A stretch of 64,000 bases of DNA from Ancylostoma caninum (Eukaryota > Nematoda > Chromadorea > Rhabditida > Ancylostomatidae), in assembly GCA_037903475.1 (NCBI GenBank), contig JBAJFG010000490.1:78204-142203 (forward strand), written 5' to 3'. Shown here piece after piece: positions 1-11,489 of this stretch (positions are counted from its first letter, which is position 1; every line of letters starts with the position of its first letter). The translations under genes were made by a program, and so were the position numbers. The notes under the pieces are model-generated. The model was not told the DNA's origin, searched no databases, and worked only from the letters and a program-made list of their open reading frames with translations.

Positions 1-1339
1 ACGAAGCTACCAAACTAACTTTGACGTTCTGCGCATCCGAACTTCACCTTGCGTCTTGAATGGCCAGCCAGGTCAACCAAAGTTGGTTGGCTTGGTTGGC
101 ATTTCATGCATTCTAGCTCTGATTGGCGATGTTCCTGGCATGGAAGGGTAGCTTAGGGTGGTCCATCTGTGACTCTAACTGTAATCACGGCTGCGGCGTG
201 GTATCTGCCGGCTGATCAGCCTCGATCAGTGGCAGGACACAGCAGGATGTGTATGGGAGGGGATTTTACTAAGTGGCACTGTGAAAACATCAATATGCAA
301 GAAATTGCACCATATACATGTTATACCTCATAAGGAAAGGTAGGTCGAATTAGCTGGTCAATCGGGCGGTAGTGCATCGCAGCTGTAATTGCAGACAACG
401 ACTCAGACGCACTGCTTGAACCACCCACCCAACTGTAACTGTACAATATGTAGCCTGGGCTAGAATTGAACCATATTAAAGGTTCAATTCGAGCTCACAA
501 ATAGTGAAGATCCTTTTAGGGTGGTCTCTTTTTTTCCGAGCAAAAGCTCAGAAAAAAGACAACCTACGTAGATGTCTAATGTAAAATTACTTTTAACTTT
601 TTTTATGTTCCCTAACAGGTTCCACTTGCTTAAAGCTACGAAGTCAAAGAATTTGTAGATGATTTATCATTGGAAGGTTAGATAAATTTGTTAAGTTAAT
701 CACCTGAAGTGATTGCCAGGAATCCGTGCGATTCAGAGCATTTTTAAGAAACATCTCTAGTGTTTCCAAAAACGAACTGTGATTGACCTTTGTGACGCAA
801 ATGATGAGCGGAAATTGAAAGTTTCGTGACAAAAGCGGAGGTCATCGCTTGATAGTTTTCCCGAAACGTTTTATTTAAGGAAATAGTCAACATGAGAGTG
901 ACTCCGTTATCACAGAAAGGTCGATGCTCTTCTTACACCTCAAAAATAGTTAATGATAATGTCGTGCTGGGGAACCTCTCTTTTCTGGGGCCATCAAATG
1001 TACCCGTTGTGCAGCCGTAGAACTCTATCGCAAAAACGTTTGAGCAACAAACAACTGAAATTCAGGCAATAATATTGCATGCGCACCTCCCGGATGTATT
1101 ACTGAGAGTATCTATGGTGAAGGTGCTAAGGTACTCAAAATCACCTTTTATCTGGCAACAATCACAACGTCTACCCGCCCCTTCGGGACGCTAGAAAGTG
1201 TGGTGGGGCAGCCACTTGGGGCATGTGCACAAGCTTTGCACTTACCAAATCATTAGAAAATTGACAAAGAAGCAAAACTAATCATTAAATGTGCCCAAAT
1301 ATGAAATATAGGTTGAGTATGAATATGACAATCACCATA
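1..1339. other. Intergenic DNA, no gene recognised
   Basis: AT-rich sequence with only short open frames, none with a domain or convincing splice signals. A short hairpin-like stretch (CTTTTTTTCCGAGC paired with GCTCAGAAAAAAG) lies near 525-560. Nothing else could be supported. Confidence 0.5.
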
Positions 1340-2070
1340 GGGTGTATGAGTGCGTTTTCCTCACTACTGGGCCAACGCAGGCGCATTTCTCATCGGCGGA
1401 CCTGTATCCTGCCGTTTGCCACACTATTGGGCCAAAGCGAACTCGTATCCCGGTGTTCTCCACACTATTGGGCCACGGCGGGCCTTTCTCCCACCGGTGG
1501 AGCCGCATCATTGGCGGACCTGTATCCTGGCGTTTTCCACACCATTTGGCTACGGAGGCCCTTCTTCCAGGTGAGGGCCCGCATTCTGGCGTCTTCCTCA
1601 CGGTTAGGCTAAGCCGGACTAGGCGGACTTGCACTCTCCATAGGCGGACTTGCACCCTGCGATTCTTTTCACTATTGGACCAAAGCGAACCCATACCCTG
1701 GCGTTCTCCAACATTGTGCCACGGTGGGTCCTCCCTCCATTGGTGGGCCAGCATTTTGGTGTTTTCCTCACTGTTGGGCCACAGCGGACCCTTATGAGAT
1801 CGGTGGATCAATATCCTTGCGGTCCCCACGTTATTGAGCCAGAGCGAACCGATCCTATAATGGAGGACCTGCATACTGGTGTGCTCCATACTATTGGGCC
1901 ACAATGTACCCTTCGACCCAAACGCTTGTTCTGGTGTTTTTCCTCACAATTAGGCCAAACCGGACCCGCTCTTCATCGGCGAAGCCGTATGCTAGCGTGT
2001 TCATCACTTTTGGACCACGGCACACCTGTTTTCTATCAGGGAGTATCCCCAGACTTCGCCAGCTCGAAAT
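1340..2070. repeat. Eroded GC-rich minisatellite (oldest member of the window's minisatellite family)
   Basis: About a dozen diverged units, irregularly spaced at roughly 42-70 bp, repeat the theme CACACTATTGGGCCA followed by a GCGGACC/GCGAACC block and a GTATCCTGGCGTTTTCC block. The last block aligns with ACTCCAGGCGTTTCC in the 59-bp array at 8.2 kb, so this is probably a decayed array of the same family. Long open frames run on both strands here, but they arise because units lack stops in several frames; I do not read them as genes. Confidence 0.75.
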
Positions 2071-2695
2071 GAATAAAAATGAACCAGCGATACAAGAGAT
2101 AATTATCGTGGAAGTGACACGTATCGAATGCCATGTTACATCGCCATGGATCGCTGCCAAGCGGATCTCATCGCCCGTACTCTCGAAGATGTGCCCAAAA
2201 TAAAAAGGCTATGTGATGATAGCGATAGTGGAAACGATGTCTATCGATCGCCGTCATCAGTTATCAGTTATCATCTCTCTCATGTCTGGAGCCTCCTCAT
2301 TCATTTTATCCATGTTTCGATCGCGGTGACAGCAGGCTATAGTGGCGATCGCCACAATTGCTGGCGAAGTCTGGGGATACTCTTAATGGTAAACGCTTGG
2401 GATCAACTATTGGTTGATTGGTTACACAATGTCATGCCTTGCTAGACTGAGGCGTTTACTCTGTATGTTAGTGCACAAGCTCGCAACAGTGGAAGGGTGG
2501 TTTTCCTGCTGCGTACATTGTGCAGCCTGAAAGCTTGTAAACGCTCCCTCACCCCTTTGCTGCGAGAGCGCCGGCGAAGGTGATAAAATCGCTATTCCGT
2601 GCATGCGGGAGAGCCAGCAGTGACATAATTGGCGAGTCCTGAGACGAACGTGTCTAAGTCCCTAAAAATCGGCCATTTCGCCTCGCAGTCTGCGC
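2071..2695. other. Intergenic DNA with one diverged dispersed repeat
   Basis: Around 2220-2380 a block containing TATCGATCGCC is distantly repeated in reverse orientation at about 5950-6110; the forced translations (NDVYRSP versus NDAYRSP) also resemble each other. It is a shared dispersed repeat, not a supported gene. Confidence 0.35.
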
Positions 2696-2785
2696 CTCAA
2701 GATCACCGGTGTCTATGAGTGCCACCACGTTACTGGAACAATATCTATAGCCGCTCCAGCCCCCTTACGGCGCTTTGTTTAATAG
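2696..2785 (+). repeat. Dispersed ~85-bp repeat, copy 1
   Basis: The segment from CACCGGTGTCTATGAGTGCC to CCCCTTACGGCGCTTTGTTTA recurs in reverse orientation at about 38425-38510, inside an intron of the RNase T2 gene. The two ends are nearly identical and the middle is diverged. Confidence 0.7.
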
Positions 2786-2994
2786 ATATGTGACGTTGTC
2801 CATACCCAACTGCAAACCATAGGTAAGCAGTTGCCTTTGGGTATGAGACACATCCTCCCAATGATGCATAGAAGCTCAGGGCGTCAACGTTAACCCTAAG
2901 ATGCCTTGAGTGGAGTGTTCCATTGCATTTTATTCGATGTTTTTTCACTTCACTATTAGTCTTTGCTGCCACACCTATGTGTATCAGAGCCGTG

Positions 2995-3125
2995 CGTTAC
3001 TAACGTAACGAATTAACGCATTAACGCGTAACGGCCATTTTCGGCCTAACGTAACAAATTAACGAATTAACGAAAAACCTCAAAAATCCGTTAGAATCGA
3101 TTTCGTTAGATATCTGCAATGCGTA
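2995..3125. repeat. AACG-rich dispersed repeat
   Basis: Short overlapping units of the type ATTAACG/TTAACGAA flank a GTAACGGCCA block and end with CGTTAGATATCTGCAATGCG. A related block lies at 30940-31045 (AGTAACGGCCA, then CAGATATCCACATTGCG) and a short piece at 4048-4068, beside the fold-back element. Probably one dispersed repeat family. Confidence 0.55.
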
Positions 3126-4047
3126 CTTTTCTCGCGCTACATGACTTCCTCATAATCACAAGAGATGATACGCATAGCCACGACGATTGTGTAAAAGGAC
3201 TTGCAGTAATGCACCCGAAGAAAAATCTGCTATCATGGACATCTCATCATCTTAGCTTTCATTAAATAAAGCCACGGCGGCAGATGTAGCTGTATAATTG
3301 TCGAGGATAGATATACGAATGAGTACTTTCATGAACCTGCAACTATTTAAGGAAGTAGACGAATACTAGCGCATAAGCCATCATTCTCTATTGATCCTTC
3401 TGAATATTAGAACAGCGATATTGACACCACGAAATTCCCTCTTATCAAAATGTTCGCACATAAATAACTTTCCGGACCGGCAGATGAGTGCGAGCATCTC
3501 CTCAGGTTTCATCAGCAGGTTTGTGTTGGATTTGACAACCAGCTTGACTGTAGAATTTTGGAAAGAGAACTGCTCTTTTTGCACCTTAACGTTCTTATAC
3601 TACGATTCTGAGGTATGCTTGCGCGCCTCCTGCTTTGAGTCTCTCACCTTCTCTATGAAGCCTTAGATCTTAAGAGTTCTCATCCGTTCGTTTTACCAAA
3701 GATTTATTGTGAAAATTGTGAGGCAAAATAACGCAACTTCTAGCCGAAGGCATCTCTCACTTGTCTTTTTTTCGGTCGTCTGACCATTGCCTGTGTTTGT
3801 TTTCTGTATGCATTGAAGAGAAAATCTTTAAAAAAAACTAAGAAAAAAAACTTAAATCTAATAAACTATTATTTTTAAATCTTTTCATCTTGCTACCATT
3901 TTTTCAGAGCCAGAAGTGACCAATGTTAGCATTTATTTCAATTTTTTTGTTGAATCTACAGCTTTTTTTGCTCTGAATATCAATAAGGGGTCTTGAGTGC
4001 TTGTTACAGCTAATGAAACTTATCAAAATATTCACAATTTTGTCTTC
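3126..4047. other. AT-rich intergenic DNA, no gene recognised
   Basis: Open frames of 67-91 codons occur on both strands (3381-3666) but lack splice signals, a signal peptide or repeats, and they overlap each other. Homopolymer A/T tracts are common. Confidence 0.4.
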
Positions 4048-4072
4048 TAACGAATTAACGGATTAACGAAAT

Positions 4073-5038
4073 CTGAAATTGATGAATAATATCACTTGCT
4101 TCTGCCACACCAGGTTGTTACGGTGGATCTTTATTGACCTTACGTTTCAACGAAACCGTCGTCGTCAGAGGTCTGAAAGTGGCCCCAGTTGCTTGATCTG
4201 TAACCTATACGGTCAAACGTCTCATCATGCTCTGCCAGTTCTCGACGTTGTCTCAGGCAAAGTACGAAGAGAATATCCCGAGTCAAGGTGGAATCCACCA
4301 GTTGATCCACCTTTCGCGGAAGAGTCCGCTCAGCTTGCTCGTGATCGTTACAACGGACGAGTGGACGTCACTCGATGTCCGGATCTTTTTCGATCTACAG
4401 ATAGCTCACATAATGATATAAAAGGAAGTAGGTCACTTGTCAGTGAGAGGCATTCATTTTTATTGTTCATGCCAGGATTTTTGATGAGGATCCAGGCCGC
4501 TTCTAGCGCTCTCCTTGCCGAAATCTCACTTTCGTACGCTAGTATCTCGCATCTGATGTTGAAATCGTTACCATCGTGTATCTCAATCCTGTGCCGTCCT
4601 AGAGGTGTTGTCAGTTTTCCTCTTCTGGCAAAATCCTGGCATGAACAATAAAAATGAATGCCTCTCACTGACAAGTGACCTACTTCCTTTTACATCATTA
4701 TGTGAGCTATCCGTAGATCGAAAAAGATCCGGACATCGAGTGACGTCCACCCGTCCGTTGTAACGATCACGAGCAAGCTGAGCGGACTCTTCCGCGAAAG
4801 GTGGATCAGCTGGTGGATTCCACCTTGACTCGGGATATTCTCTTCGTACTTTGCCTGAGACAACGTCGAGAACTGGCAGAGCATGATGAGACGTTTGACC
4901 GTATAGGTTACAGATCAAGCAACTGGGGCCACTTTCAGGCCTCTGACGACGACGGTTTCGTTGAAACGTAAGGTCAATAAAGATCCACCGTAACAACCTG
5001 GTGTGGCAGAAGCAAGTGATACTATTCATCAATTTCAA
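4073..5038. mobile_element. Fold-back element, two ~405-bp inverted arms
   Basis: The arm at about 4073-4482 is repeated as its reverse complement at about 4630-5038, separated by a ~150-bp unique spacer. By eye about six mismatches separate the arms, so they are around 98% identical. Outer ends are GAAATTGATGAAT and its complement; no convincing target-site duplication was seen. Each arm is open in one frame, so the same peptide can be read from either strand (starting 4079 on + and 5149 on -); no domain is recognised. Best explained as a MITE or fold-back transposon. Any transcript across it would form a very long hairpin. Confidence 0.8.
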
Positions 5039-5388
5039 AAATGCCCAGGTGTAAAGACGAAAGAGCATGGAAGTTATTGTGAAATCTGACGCACAGCCCT
5101 GACGTGTATGTTCTTCTTCTCCGGTACTTTTCCCCACTTTCTCGTTCATACATATGAGTTTTTACATACATCACAAAAAGGGAATAAACATGTATAAGCT
5201 TTTTTGCTTCCGCCATGCTTTTCGCACAAACAGTGCAGGAAGTCTGGCAAATGAAAAGCGCAGGTCTTTCCCCTGAAAAACGCGAAAATCTCGCACTATA
5301 GAAAATGTGAGGAAAATCTAAAAATAGGATTCTCGGCTATTCAACTGCAGGTTTTTTCAATTTATCAGGGATTCATCTGCTAAATTTC

Positions 5389-7681
5389 ATGAATCGATTC
5401 CTACTAACTTTGCGTCACTTTTTAATTAAGACCTTCCGACGATTTCTTGAACCAAGTGCTGAAATAAACTTCTTCACCAATCTCAGGGGAAATAGGGAGC
5501 GGAGAAAACTGAGAAATGACCGCCGTGTAAGTGATTTGCATTGCTGCATTCAGCGACTATACGAGACGGTACTTTGTCTGGTTTTAGGGGCTAGGAGAGG
5601 CGGGTAAATGAAAATAATTAGCCATTGTTTCGAGTGTGCAAAGATGAAAGACTAGCAGACGTCTACTTGGTCATTGATGTGCAAGGATAACGTGATATTA
5701 TCATACAATAACGATCTAAACCTCAAGCAGGTAGGCGTGAGCGCTCCAAAGAACAAAGTCAGGGGAATCGGGGAAAACAGACTGTCAATTGCTTTACAAA
5801 AAAGCTAATTCATGTCCAACACTCATTAATCAACGTTTTCCACAATCAACCAAGTTACTCACTGTTTTTTTTTAATATTAACCGTCTCTCCAATCAATAA
5901 AACAAAACTACAAAAAAGAGGACAGCATTGCTGTGAACTATGCCATGGAGCATCTTCACATTGTGCCAGTAGTCGTCACGACCGCAGGGACCTCCGTTGG
6001 TCACCACACGGATAGGGTGAATGACGAGAACACAGACGTCAGAGGGATGATAATCAATGTGACATGGCGATCGATACGCATCATTTCTATGTTCGTTGTC
6101 TCTTAATTCACCAAGTTCGTTTAGATTCATTTTGAAATAGTGAATGTTGGGGATATTCAAAGGCTATAGATCTAGAGAGAGCCCAGCAGATACCAGTCCT
6201 AACATTCGTGCCACAGTTGGCCCAGGGTTACCCAACGGTGGACTATGAAGTGGCAGTGGGTCCACTACTATGCCACGGTTATTCTAGCGGCGTCCCCCGA
6301 CTACGATGTCCGCCCCACTTACCCCGCCGTTAGCCCGCCATCGGTGCCGGAAGCAGAAAGTGGGCGGGAGGGGACGTGGGGAAAAAGTGGGATATCCGCC
6401 ACATGGGGGACCCAGATGGGAAATAAAATTAGTAAAAATATTTTCATTATTTAAAATGATTAAGAAAAGCCACTCCAAAATATTAATAAAGATAAGCAAT
6501 TAAAAATAAAATAAAACAAGGTTTGTATCTATATTGTATTATAAAGTACTTTCCGAAATTTGCAACCCATTCTCGAGGGTGGGCCCGCCGCCTCCTCTGC
6601 GTCCGCCACTTCCAGCAATCGTTATCAGTCCCACGCCTGGCCCGGGATTTCGGATGAGAGGTAAATCTGCGTACTGATCAACAAAAACCTGTTTCAGCTT
6701 TCTTCCACGCGGTTGACATGCCGAATTCCAACCGCGGGATAACGGTGGACCCCAGTAACACGAAAATTCACCCAATAAACCCAACACTTCTTTGATAAGC
6801 GAGAGAGAGAAAGTAAGGTTCATTTTTGAAAAACGATTTCGGATGAGAGGTAAATCTGTCGTACTGATCAGCAAAATCCTGTTTCAGCTGATGCATACGC
6901 GTAAAGAGGAATATTTGATGGTACAAAAATAAAGGCTCTCTCTTCACGTCTTAGATATATTTTCCTAGCAGTTCAAGAAGACAACGAAATTTTTAACGCA
7001 TTTGCTGAAAGTATTCGTTTTTTCAGGCTCACAAATTCTTGACACGTTCTTCACTGGGCTGATTCTTTGCGTTCCAACTGCTCTTTACGGTCGAGTGTTA
7101 GAGGTACATCAGCTCAAAAAAGGAAAACCAGAGAGGTGCAGCATAAACCCCGCCCACCCATCGTTATCTGTTATCAGCCAGAATTTTAGATATATCCAGC
7201 AGATGCAAGCCAGTTTAAAACAAGAAAAGTATTTAAAAACCTAAAGTAGTAAAGAAGCTCTCAAAAGAGGAATATTAGCCGTCGGATCACTTGGGTGTGG
7301 GTATGGTTTAGGTTGCATAACTGATCATTTACTTAAGTGGAATGTTATAACAATTTTTACACGAATAAAAAATTCTATGTCTAATTCGTGCATGCTTTTT
7401 TCCACCACGGAATCAATGTTTCTCAGATTTCCATACGAAGAAATATGGATCTTTTTTCAGCGTCACATTGCAGCAGCAGAACAGCTTGCAAACGCAGAGC
7501 GACCTGCCGATGAAAATGAGACGTCATCATCCAGAGTGAGTCGTAATCCCACAATAAGAATCTTCTGAAGAAAATCCATTGAATTTTTGATACGTATTGC
7601 ACCATTACTAAAATCAATTTCATACAGTTTCAGGATGTCTACTACATAGATTTCCTTAGTGTTCTGCCGGACTCGCTGTGA
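5389..7681 (+). CDS. Small predicted membrane protein, four exons, 131 aa
   Basis: Exons 5389-5526, 6969-7103, 7461-7535 and 7634-7681 join with every junction in phase 0 and good signals (donors GTAAGT, GTACAT, GTGAGT; acceptors TTTTCCTAG, TTTTTTCAG, CAGTTTCAG). A possible 5' acceptor (TTTATCAG) sits about 20 bp before the ATG. Residues 1-46 are basic (ends RNDRR). Residues 47-91 hold a hydrophobic stretch (about 56-86, containing TGLILCVPTALY), then a polar, acidic tail and a 15-residue last exon (DVYYIDFLSVLPDSL). The order hydrophobic segment, Val-Pro, Tyr, then ERH is only vaguely reminiscent of the C-terminal part of a reticulon domain; I do not claim that family. No canonical AATAAA was seen close downstream. 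The model rests on frame and phase agreement alone. Confidence 0.5.
6646..6889 (+). repeat. Direct repeat pair (~54 bp) in an intron
   Basis: The segment GATTTCGGATGAGAGGTAAA...CTGTTTCAGCT at 6646-6699 is repeated at 6835-6889 with a few differences, inside the first intron of the gene at 5389-7681. Each copy ends in a TTTCAG motif, so both are potential decoy splice acceptors. Confidence 0.7.
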
Positions 7682-8234
7682 AGAACGTGACTACAATCAC
7701 GAACTTTCGTCCAACTGGCATTACCTTCAGCTTCAGTTTTGTACCAGCCCCCTCCCTCACCCCCTCATCATGGCAGTGATTTACAGATCTCATGTTCAGT
7801 TCTAATGCAGTGAATTTCTCAGATAAACATGATTTTCTTTTGTCCTGGTTCTGGCACTTGATGCTTGGGTGTAGCATTCTGGAGCTATCTTACTTCTTAT
7901 TAATTGGCAGTTCATGTGTGTGTGTGTGTGTGTGTGCACGAGAACCAGCCATCAAAAATGGAAAATACCTGTACCATCGTGTTCAGCGCGTCGAGTTATG
8001 TATGAAAATGTGGTAAATTTTGATTTTTACCTTGATTTACAGGAGTTTCGGGCCACTTTTGTCACGTTCAGACATGTTAATGGCCAACAGTTGTTTTGAT
8101 CACGGTCGGAATGAATGAGATAGGCTTTTGATTACAGGACCGTATAAAAGGAAAGAGAAGGGTAGGACACCTCTATAACGAAGAGGAGGAACCAGGCGGA
8201 CGAGGAACGATGAGGATGAGGGTTACGCCTTAGG
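7682..8234. other. Intergenic DNA with a (TG)n microsatellite
   Basis: A run of about eleven TG dinucleotides lies at 7915-7936. No gene is supported in the rest of the interval. Confidence 0.6.
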
Positions 8235-8962
8235 ATAGTGTTAGAGGTGGGCTGGCGGTGTGATAAGGATGCTCCGGCGTCCAAAAGCGGGGAAACGCCT
8301 AGGTCGGGTCCAACGGCGTGATAAGGGGCGCCGGCGTCCAAAAGCGGGGAAACGCCTGGAGTCGGGTCCAACGGCGTGATAAGGGTGCGCCGGCGTCCAA
8401 AAGCGGGGAAACGCCTGGAGTCGGGTCCAACGGCGTGATAAGGGGGCGCCGGCGTCCAAAAGCTGTGTGATAAGGATGCTCCGGCGTCCAAAAGCGGGGA
8501 AACGCCTGGAGTCGGGTCCAACGGCGTGATAGGGGTGCGCCGGCGTCCAAAAGCGGGGAAACGCCTGGAGTCGGGTCCAACGGTGTGATAAGGATGCTCC
8601 GGCGTCCAAAAGCGGGGAAACGCCTGGAGTCGGGTCCAACGGCGTGATAAGGGTGCGCCGGCGTCCAAAAGCGGGGAAACGCCTGGAGTCGGGTCCAACA
8701 TCGTGTTAAGGGTGCGCCGGCGTCCAAAAGCGGGGAAACGCCAGGAGTCGGTCCAACGGCGTGTTAAGGGTGCGCCGGCGTCCAAAAGCGGGGAAACGCC
8801 TGGAGTCGGGTCCAACGGTGTGATAAGGGTGCGCCGGCGTCCAAAAGCGGGGAAACGCCTGGAGTCGGGTCCAACGGTGTTATAAGGGTGCGCCGGCGTC
8901 TAAAAGTGGGGAAACGCCAGGAGTCGGGTCCAACGAGAGTGATAAGGGTGCGCCGGTGTTCA
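8235..8962 (-). repeat. 59-bp GC-rich minisatellite array (type A)
   Basis: About twelve units with a 59-bp period (for example GGCGTGAT at 8373 and again at 8432), one truncated unit near 8450-8470 and only scattered substitutions. On the minus strand the unit runs GTTGGACCCGACTCCAGG, CGTTTCCCCGCTTTTGG, ACGCCGGCGCACCCTTATCAC. It shares its last ~20 bp and GGACCCG with the 50-bp array at 62.6 kb; the main difference is 9 extra bases. Because 59 is not a multiple of three, all minus frames stay open, giving long artefactual ORFs. Confidence 0.9.
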
Positions 8963-9144
8963 GGTCCAACCCCAGTTTGCACTTACTCGGTCAATTTTTA
9001 ATGTTTACGTCCACCACAGCGAATCGAAATGCGTTACCAGGAGTTGTTGGAAAGGAGCTGTCCATAGTGGATCAATGAACCGGAAAAGAATACTTCTCTG
9101 TGGAGAGTGTCTGTTCATCCACCTGCACTAATCTATAAATAAAA

Positions 9145-9210
9145 TATGCGAGCGAAGCGAGCACGAAAAGAAGCCTGAGAGTCCGGCGTTAGCCGGACGA
9201 TCAGGCTGGT
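9145..9210 (+). repeat. Double-hairpin repeat module, copy 1
   Basis: The module begins with the small palindromic motif GCGAGCGAAGCGAGC, followed after ~12 bp by a nested hairpin: outer arms GCCTGA/TCAGGC around inner arms GTCCGGC/GCCGGAC with a tiny loop. Related modules are at 13668-13732 and, inverted, at 62110-62174. Confidence 0.7.
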
Positions 9211-9604
9211 GTACGATTAATAGGAAGAATCATGAATCGTCAGCAAAGACATTAGTGCCATCGTGACCTTAGCCATAAAATGAATGATTCGAGGAAAATG
9301 ACAAAGCGCTGCGTCAATAGGTAGAGTCGGACTTGTGCTTTTTCCTCTGGTTGAGAACTTCCAGGGACAAAAGTAGTCTGCAGTCTGTGAGAATTTCGCA
9401 TAGCGGGCAGAATATTAGACGGGCAGTACTTTACATACGACACCAGCAGTACGCCCGGAAATAATTGATCTGCTCGGGACCTCGCGGTGCAAATTTTTAC
9501 CCTCTTCGGCACCAAAACGAACCTGCCAACGATACAAGTGATACAGTAAAGAACAATACCTCTCCTCCCACGTCCTATTCCTCTTTCCGCGTCCGCCACC
9601 ACCT

Positions 9605-9770
9605 ACAGAGAACTCCAAACGGCTGTGTGCAAGGGGAGGAACTGCGGCGCGGCGTGGTACTCGAGTTCTCTGCTGCTGGCAGAAGCAGACAACCAGATTC
9701 AGCATGCAGAACTCGTATGTCTCTGCCCAAGAGAGCCGCGCCACGGTCCCCCCCCCCGTTGCACAAGGCC
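9605..9770. repeat. Dispersed GC-rich repeat, copy 1
   Basis: Shares GAACTCCAAACGG, TGTGTGCAAGG, CGGCGCGG and GCCCAAGAGAGCCGCGCC blocks with copies at 10806-10930 and 18490-18610. In this copy parts of the element occur in both orientations, giving an inverted-repeat organisation typical of a non-autonomous element. No coding content. Confidence 0.6.
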
Positions 9771-10034
9771 GTACTGAATTCCTTTTATGTGTGTATTCAG
9801 AAGAAAAAAATGCATCAAAAGGCTGCTCAAGAATAGATGTTCATCTTTAATTACGTGAAAAATCAAAGAATTCCTTAAATTTTGATGATTCCAAGTGTAA
9901 AGTTCTTGATGATAAATTGGTGTTTGACTGTTTCAGCGTGCTCCTTCACTTTTTACTTGCGTTTTCCTTGCTTCGTTTAGCCTGAAATGGGTGAATACTA
10001 TTTCTTCAGATTTGTAAGAATGGTATACTACGAA

Positions 10035-10751
10035 TCAGACCGTGGGCGCGTTCCCCCTAAGAGAAGCTTTGAGAGCTTTCTTCGACAATACTCTCGAGTT
10101 CTTCTTTGACATTATTCTTGAATTCTTTGCTGATTTTGCCGCATATCGCATAGAATGATTTTTGAGCAATATCTGTGTCGACGTAGACATTTCAGACATG
10201 CCCTGTAACAGTTTTTTTTTCAATTATTAGATAAGTGATGATTAACAGAGTGGATTGGTACAAACCCACCTCAATTTCCTCAACATTACTGCCTATATCC
10301 ACTACTTCATTCAAATTTTCATCGTAGACGAGTTCTTCAATTGGATTCGAGGGCTCATCCCCTAGCGCGTGCTCCTGAGAAGAGATTTTTATACAGCGGC
10401 ATTGGGGAGAGTCCCACGGCTTATGACACATACCACGTTTCCCTTGAATTTACTTTGCAGTTTGAGTGGACCACAAAATTCGAAGTTATTCTCGTCTATT
10501 CGCCCACATTTAGGGAGTTGTGGTTTAATTTCTGTTTGTTCTTTAAGAACTTCCTCCACTAAAAAAAGAAAACCATGACTATAACGTTTCCACCAAGCAG
10601 AATCAGACGCTTTCCACTCACTTTTCATATGATATGTGAACGCGAATATAATATAAGCCATAACGACAAAAAATGGAATGCCATAAAGGAAGTAAAATCC
10701 CTGTGCGACACTATAAAAAGTTTCATTGTTTACACTAGTAGGCAGAAGCAT
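10035..10751 (-). CDS. Single-pass membrane protein, three exons, 196 aa
   Basis: Exons 10751-10434, 10374-10270 and 10202-10035 (minus strand) are all phase 0, with donors GTATGT and GTGGGT and acceptors TTCTCAG and GTTACAG. The N-terminal ~17 residues are polar (NNET could be an N-glycosylation site); residues about 18-40 form one strong hydrophobic helix (YGIPFFVVMAYIIFAFTY). The tail is first mixed (aromatic/basic), then acidic (exon 2 rich in Glu, Asp, Asn), then strongly basic and Ser-rich in exon 3. The acidic-to-basic switch coincides with exon boundaries. The start follows a TTTTAG acceptor-like site with a short upstream out-of-frame ATG. I recognise no family; it looks like a nematode-specific membrane protein with a cytoplasmic tail. 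Confidence 0.6.
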
Positions 10752-10805
10752 GAGATTCCCTCATACTAAAATGTTGGTATATACATACATATGTTGGTAT
10801 ATACA

Positions 10806-10930
10806 GAGAACTCCAAACAGACGCAGTCAAGAGTCAGGACTGCGGTGCGGCTCTCTAGGGCAGCGTCACGGGAGCTCAGCGTAGTGTGCGCCTGCGTGTC
10901 TCTTCATGAGAGCCGCGCCGTGGTCTCTAC
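10806..10930 (+). repeat. Dispersed GC-rich repeat, copy 2
   Basis: Opens with GAACTCCAAACAGACGC and contains GACTGCGGTGCGGCTCTCTA and GAGAGCCGCGCCGTGGTC, matching the copies at 9605-9770 and 18490-18610 with substitutions. It lies immediately upstream of the minus-strand gene at 10035-10751. Confidence 0.55.
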
Positions 10931-11489
10931 TCTTGTCTACGTAAATTTGGAGTTTCCTATATATTCCGATAGCCTACACAGTGCGTCTCTGACTTTGTTC
11001 ATAATTACGGCTGGTGCCCCCTGTCGGGTGGCTGGCTCGATCGTACAGGGACGCTGGGGGGACGTCGCAGGATGCGGCCGGTAAATAAATTTTACTGAGT
11101 GATAAAACGTCAGAATGGAAAGAATCACACCATGTAAATTTCAGAATGTCCAGATAATTGTGAGAACTGATTCCAATAATGTGCTCGAAATGTGAAAAAG
11201 GGTTAAAAACCCTTATTTTGAAGGTCAAATTCAATACTGGAGTGGACGAGTTTCCTTGTTAGGAAGCTGACAAAAGCGGAGCTGAGAAGTTAAGGTTGCA
11301 CATAAAAATGAACTTCTAACCATAAGCGGTGGCTACAATCAACTGATCAAGTACTGCCGTGTCGGAAAAACATGTCGCACCCTCAATGAGCCCTTGCTGC
11401 AGAATGAAGTCTCTCGTCCACTGGCCGGGAATTTTGAAATTTTCGGCCAAAGACACCCGTAACTCAGGTGGTTTTCGACGTCTCCTTGA

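Noticed and set aside
1332..2160. Long ORFs on both strands
   Set aside because: Product of the eroded minisatellite; no domains, both strands open at once.
8132..8982. Minus-strand ORFs of 132-227 codons
   Set aside because: They are read through the 59-bp minisatellite in three frames; repeat artefact.
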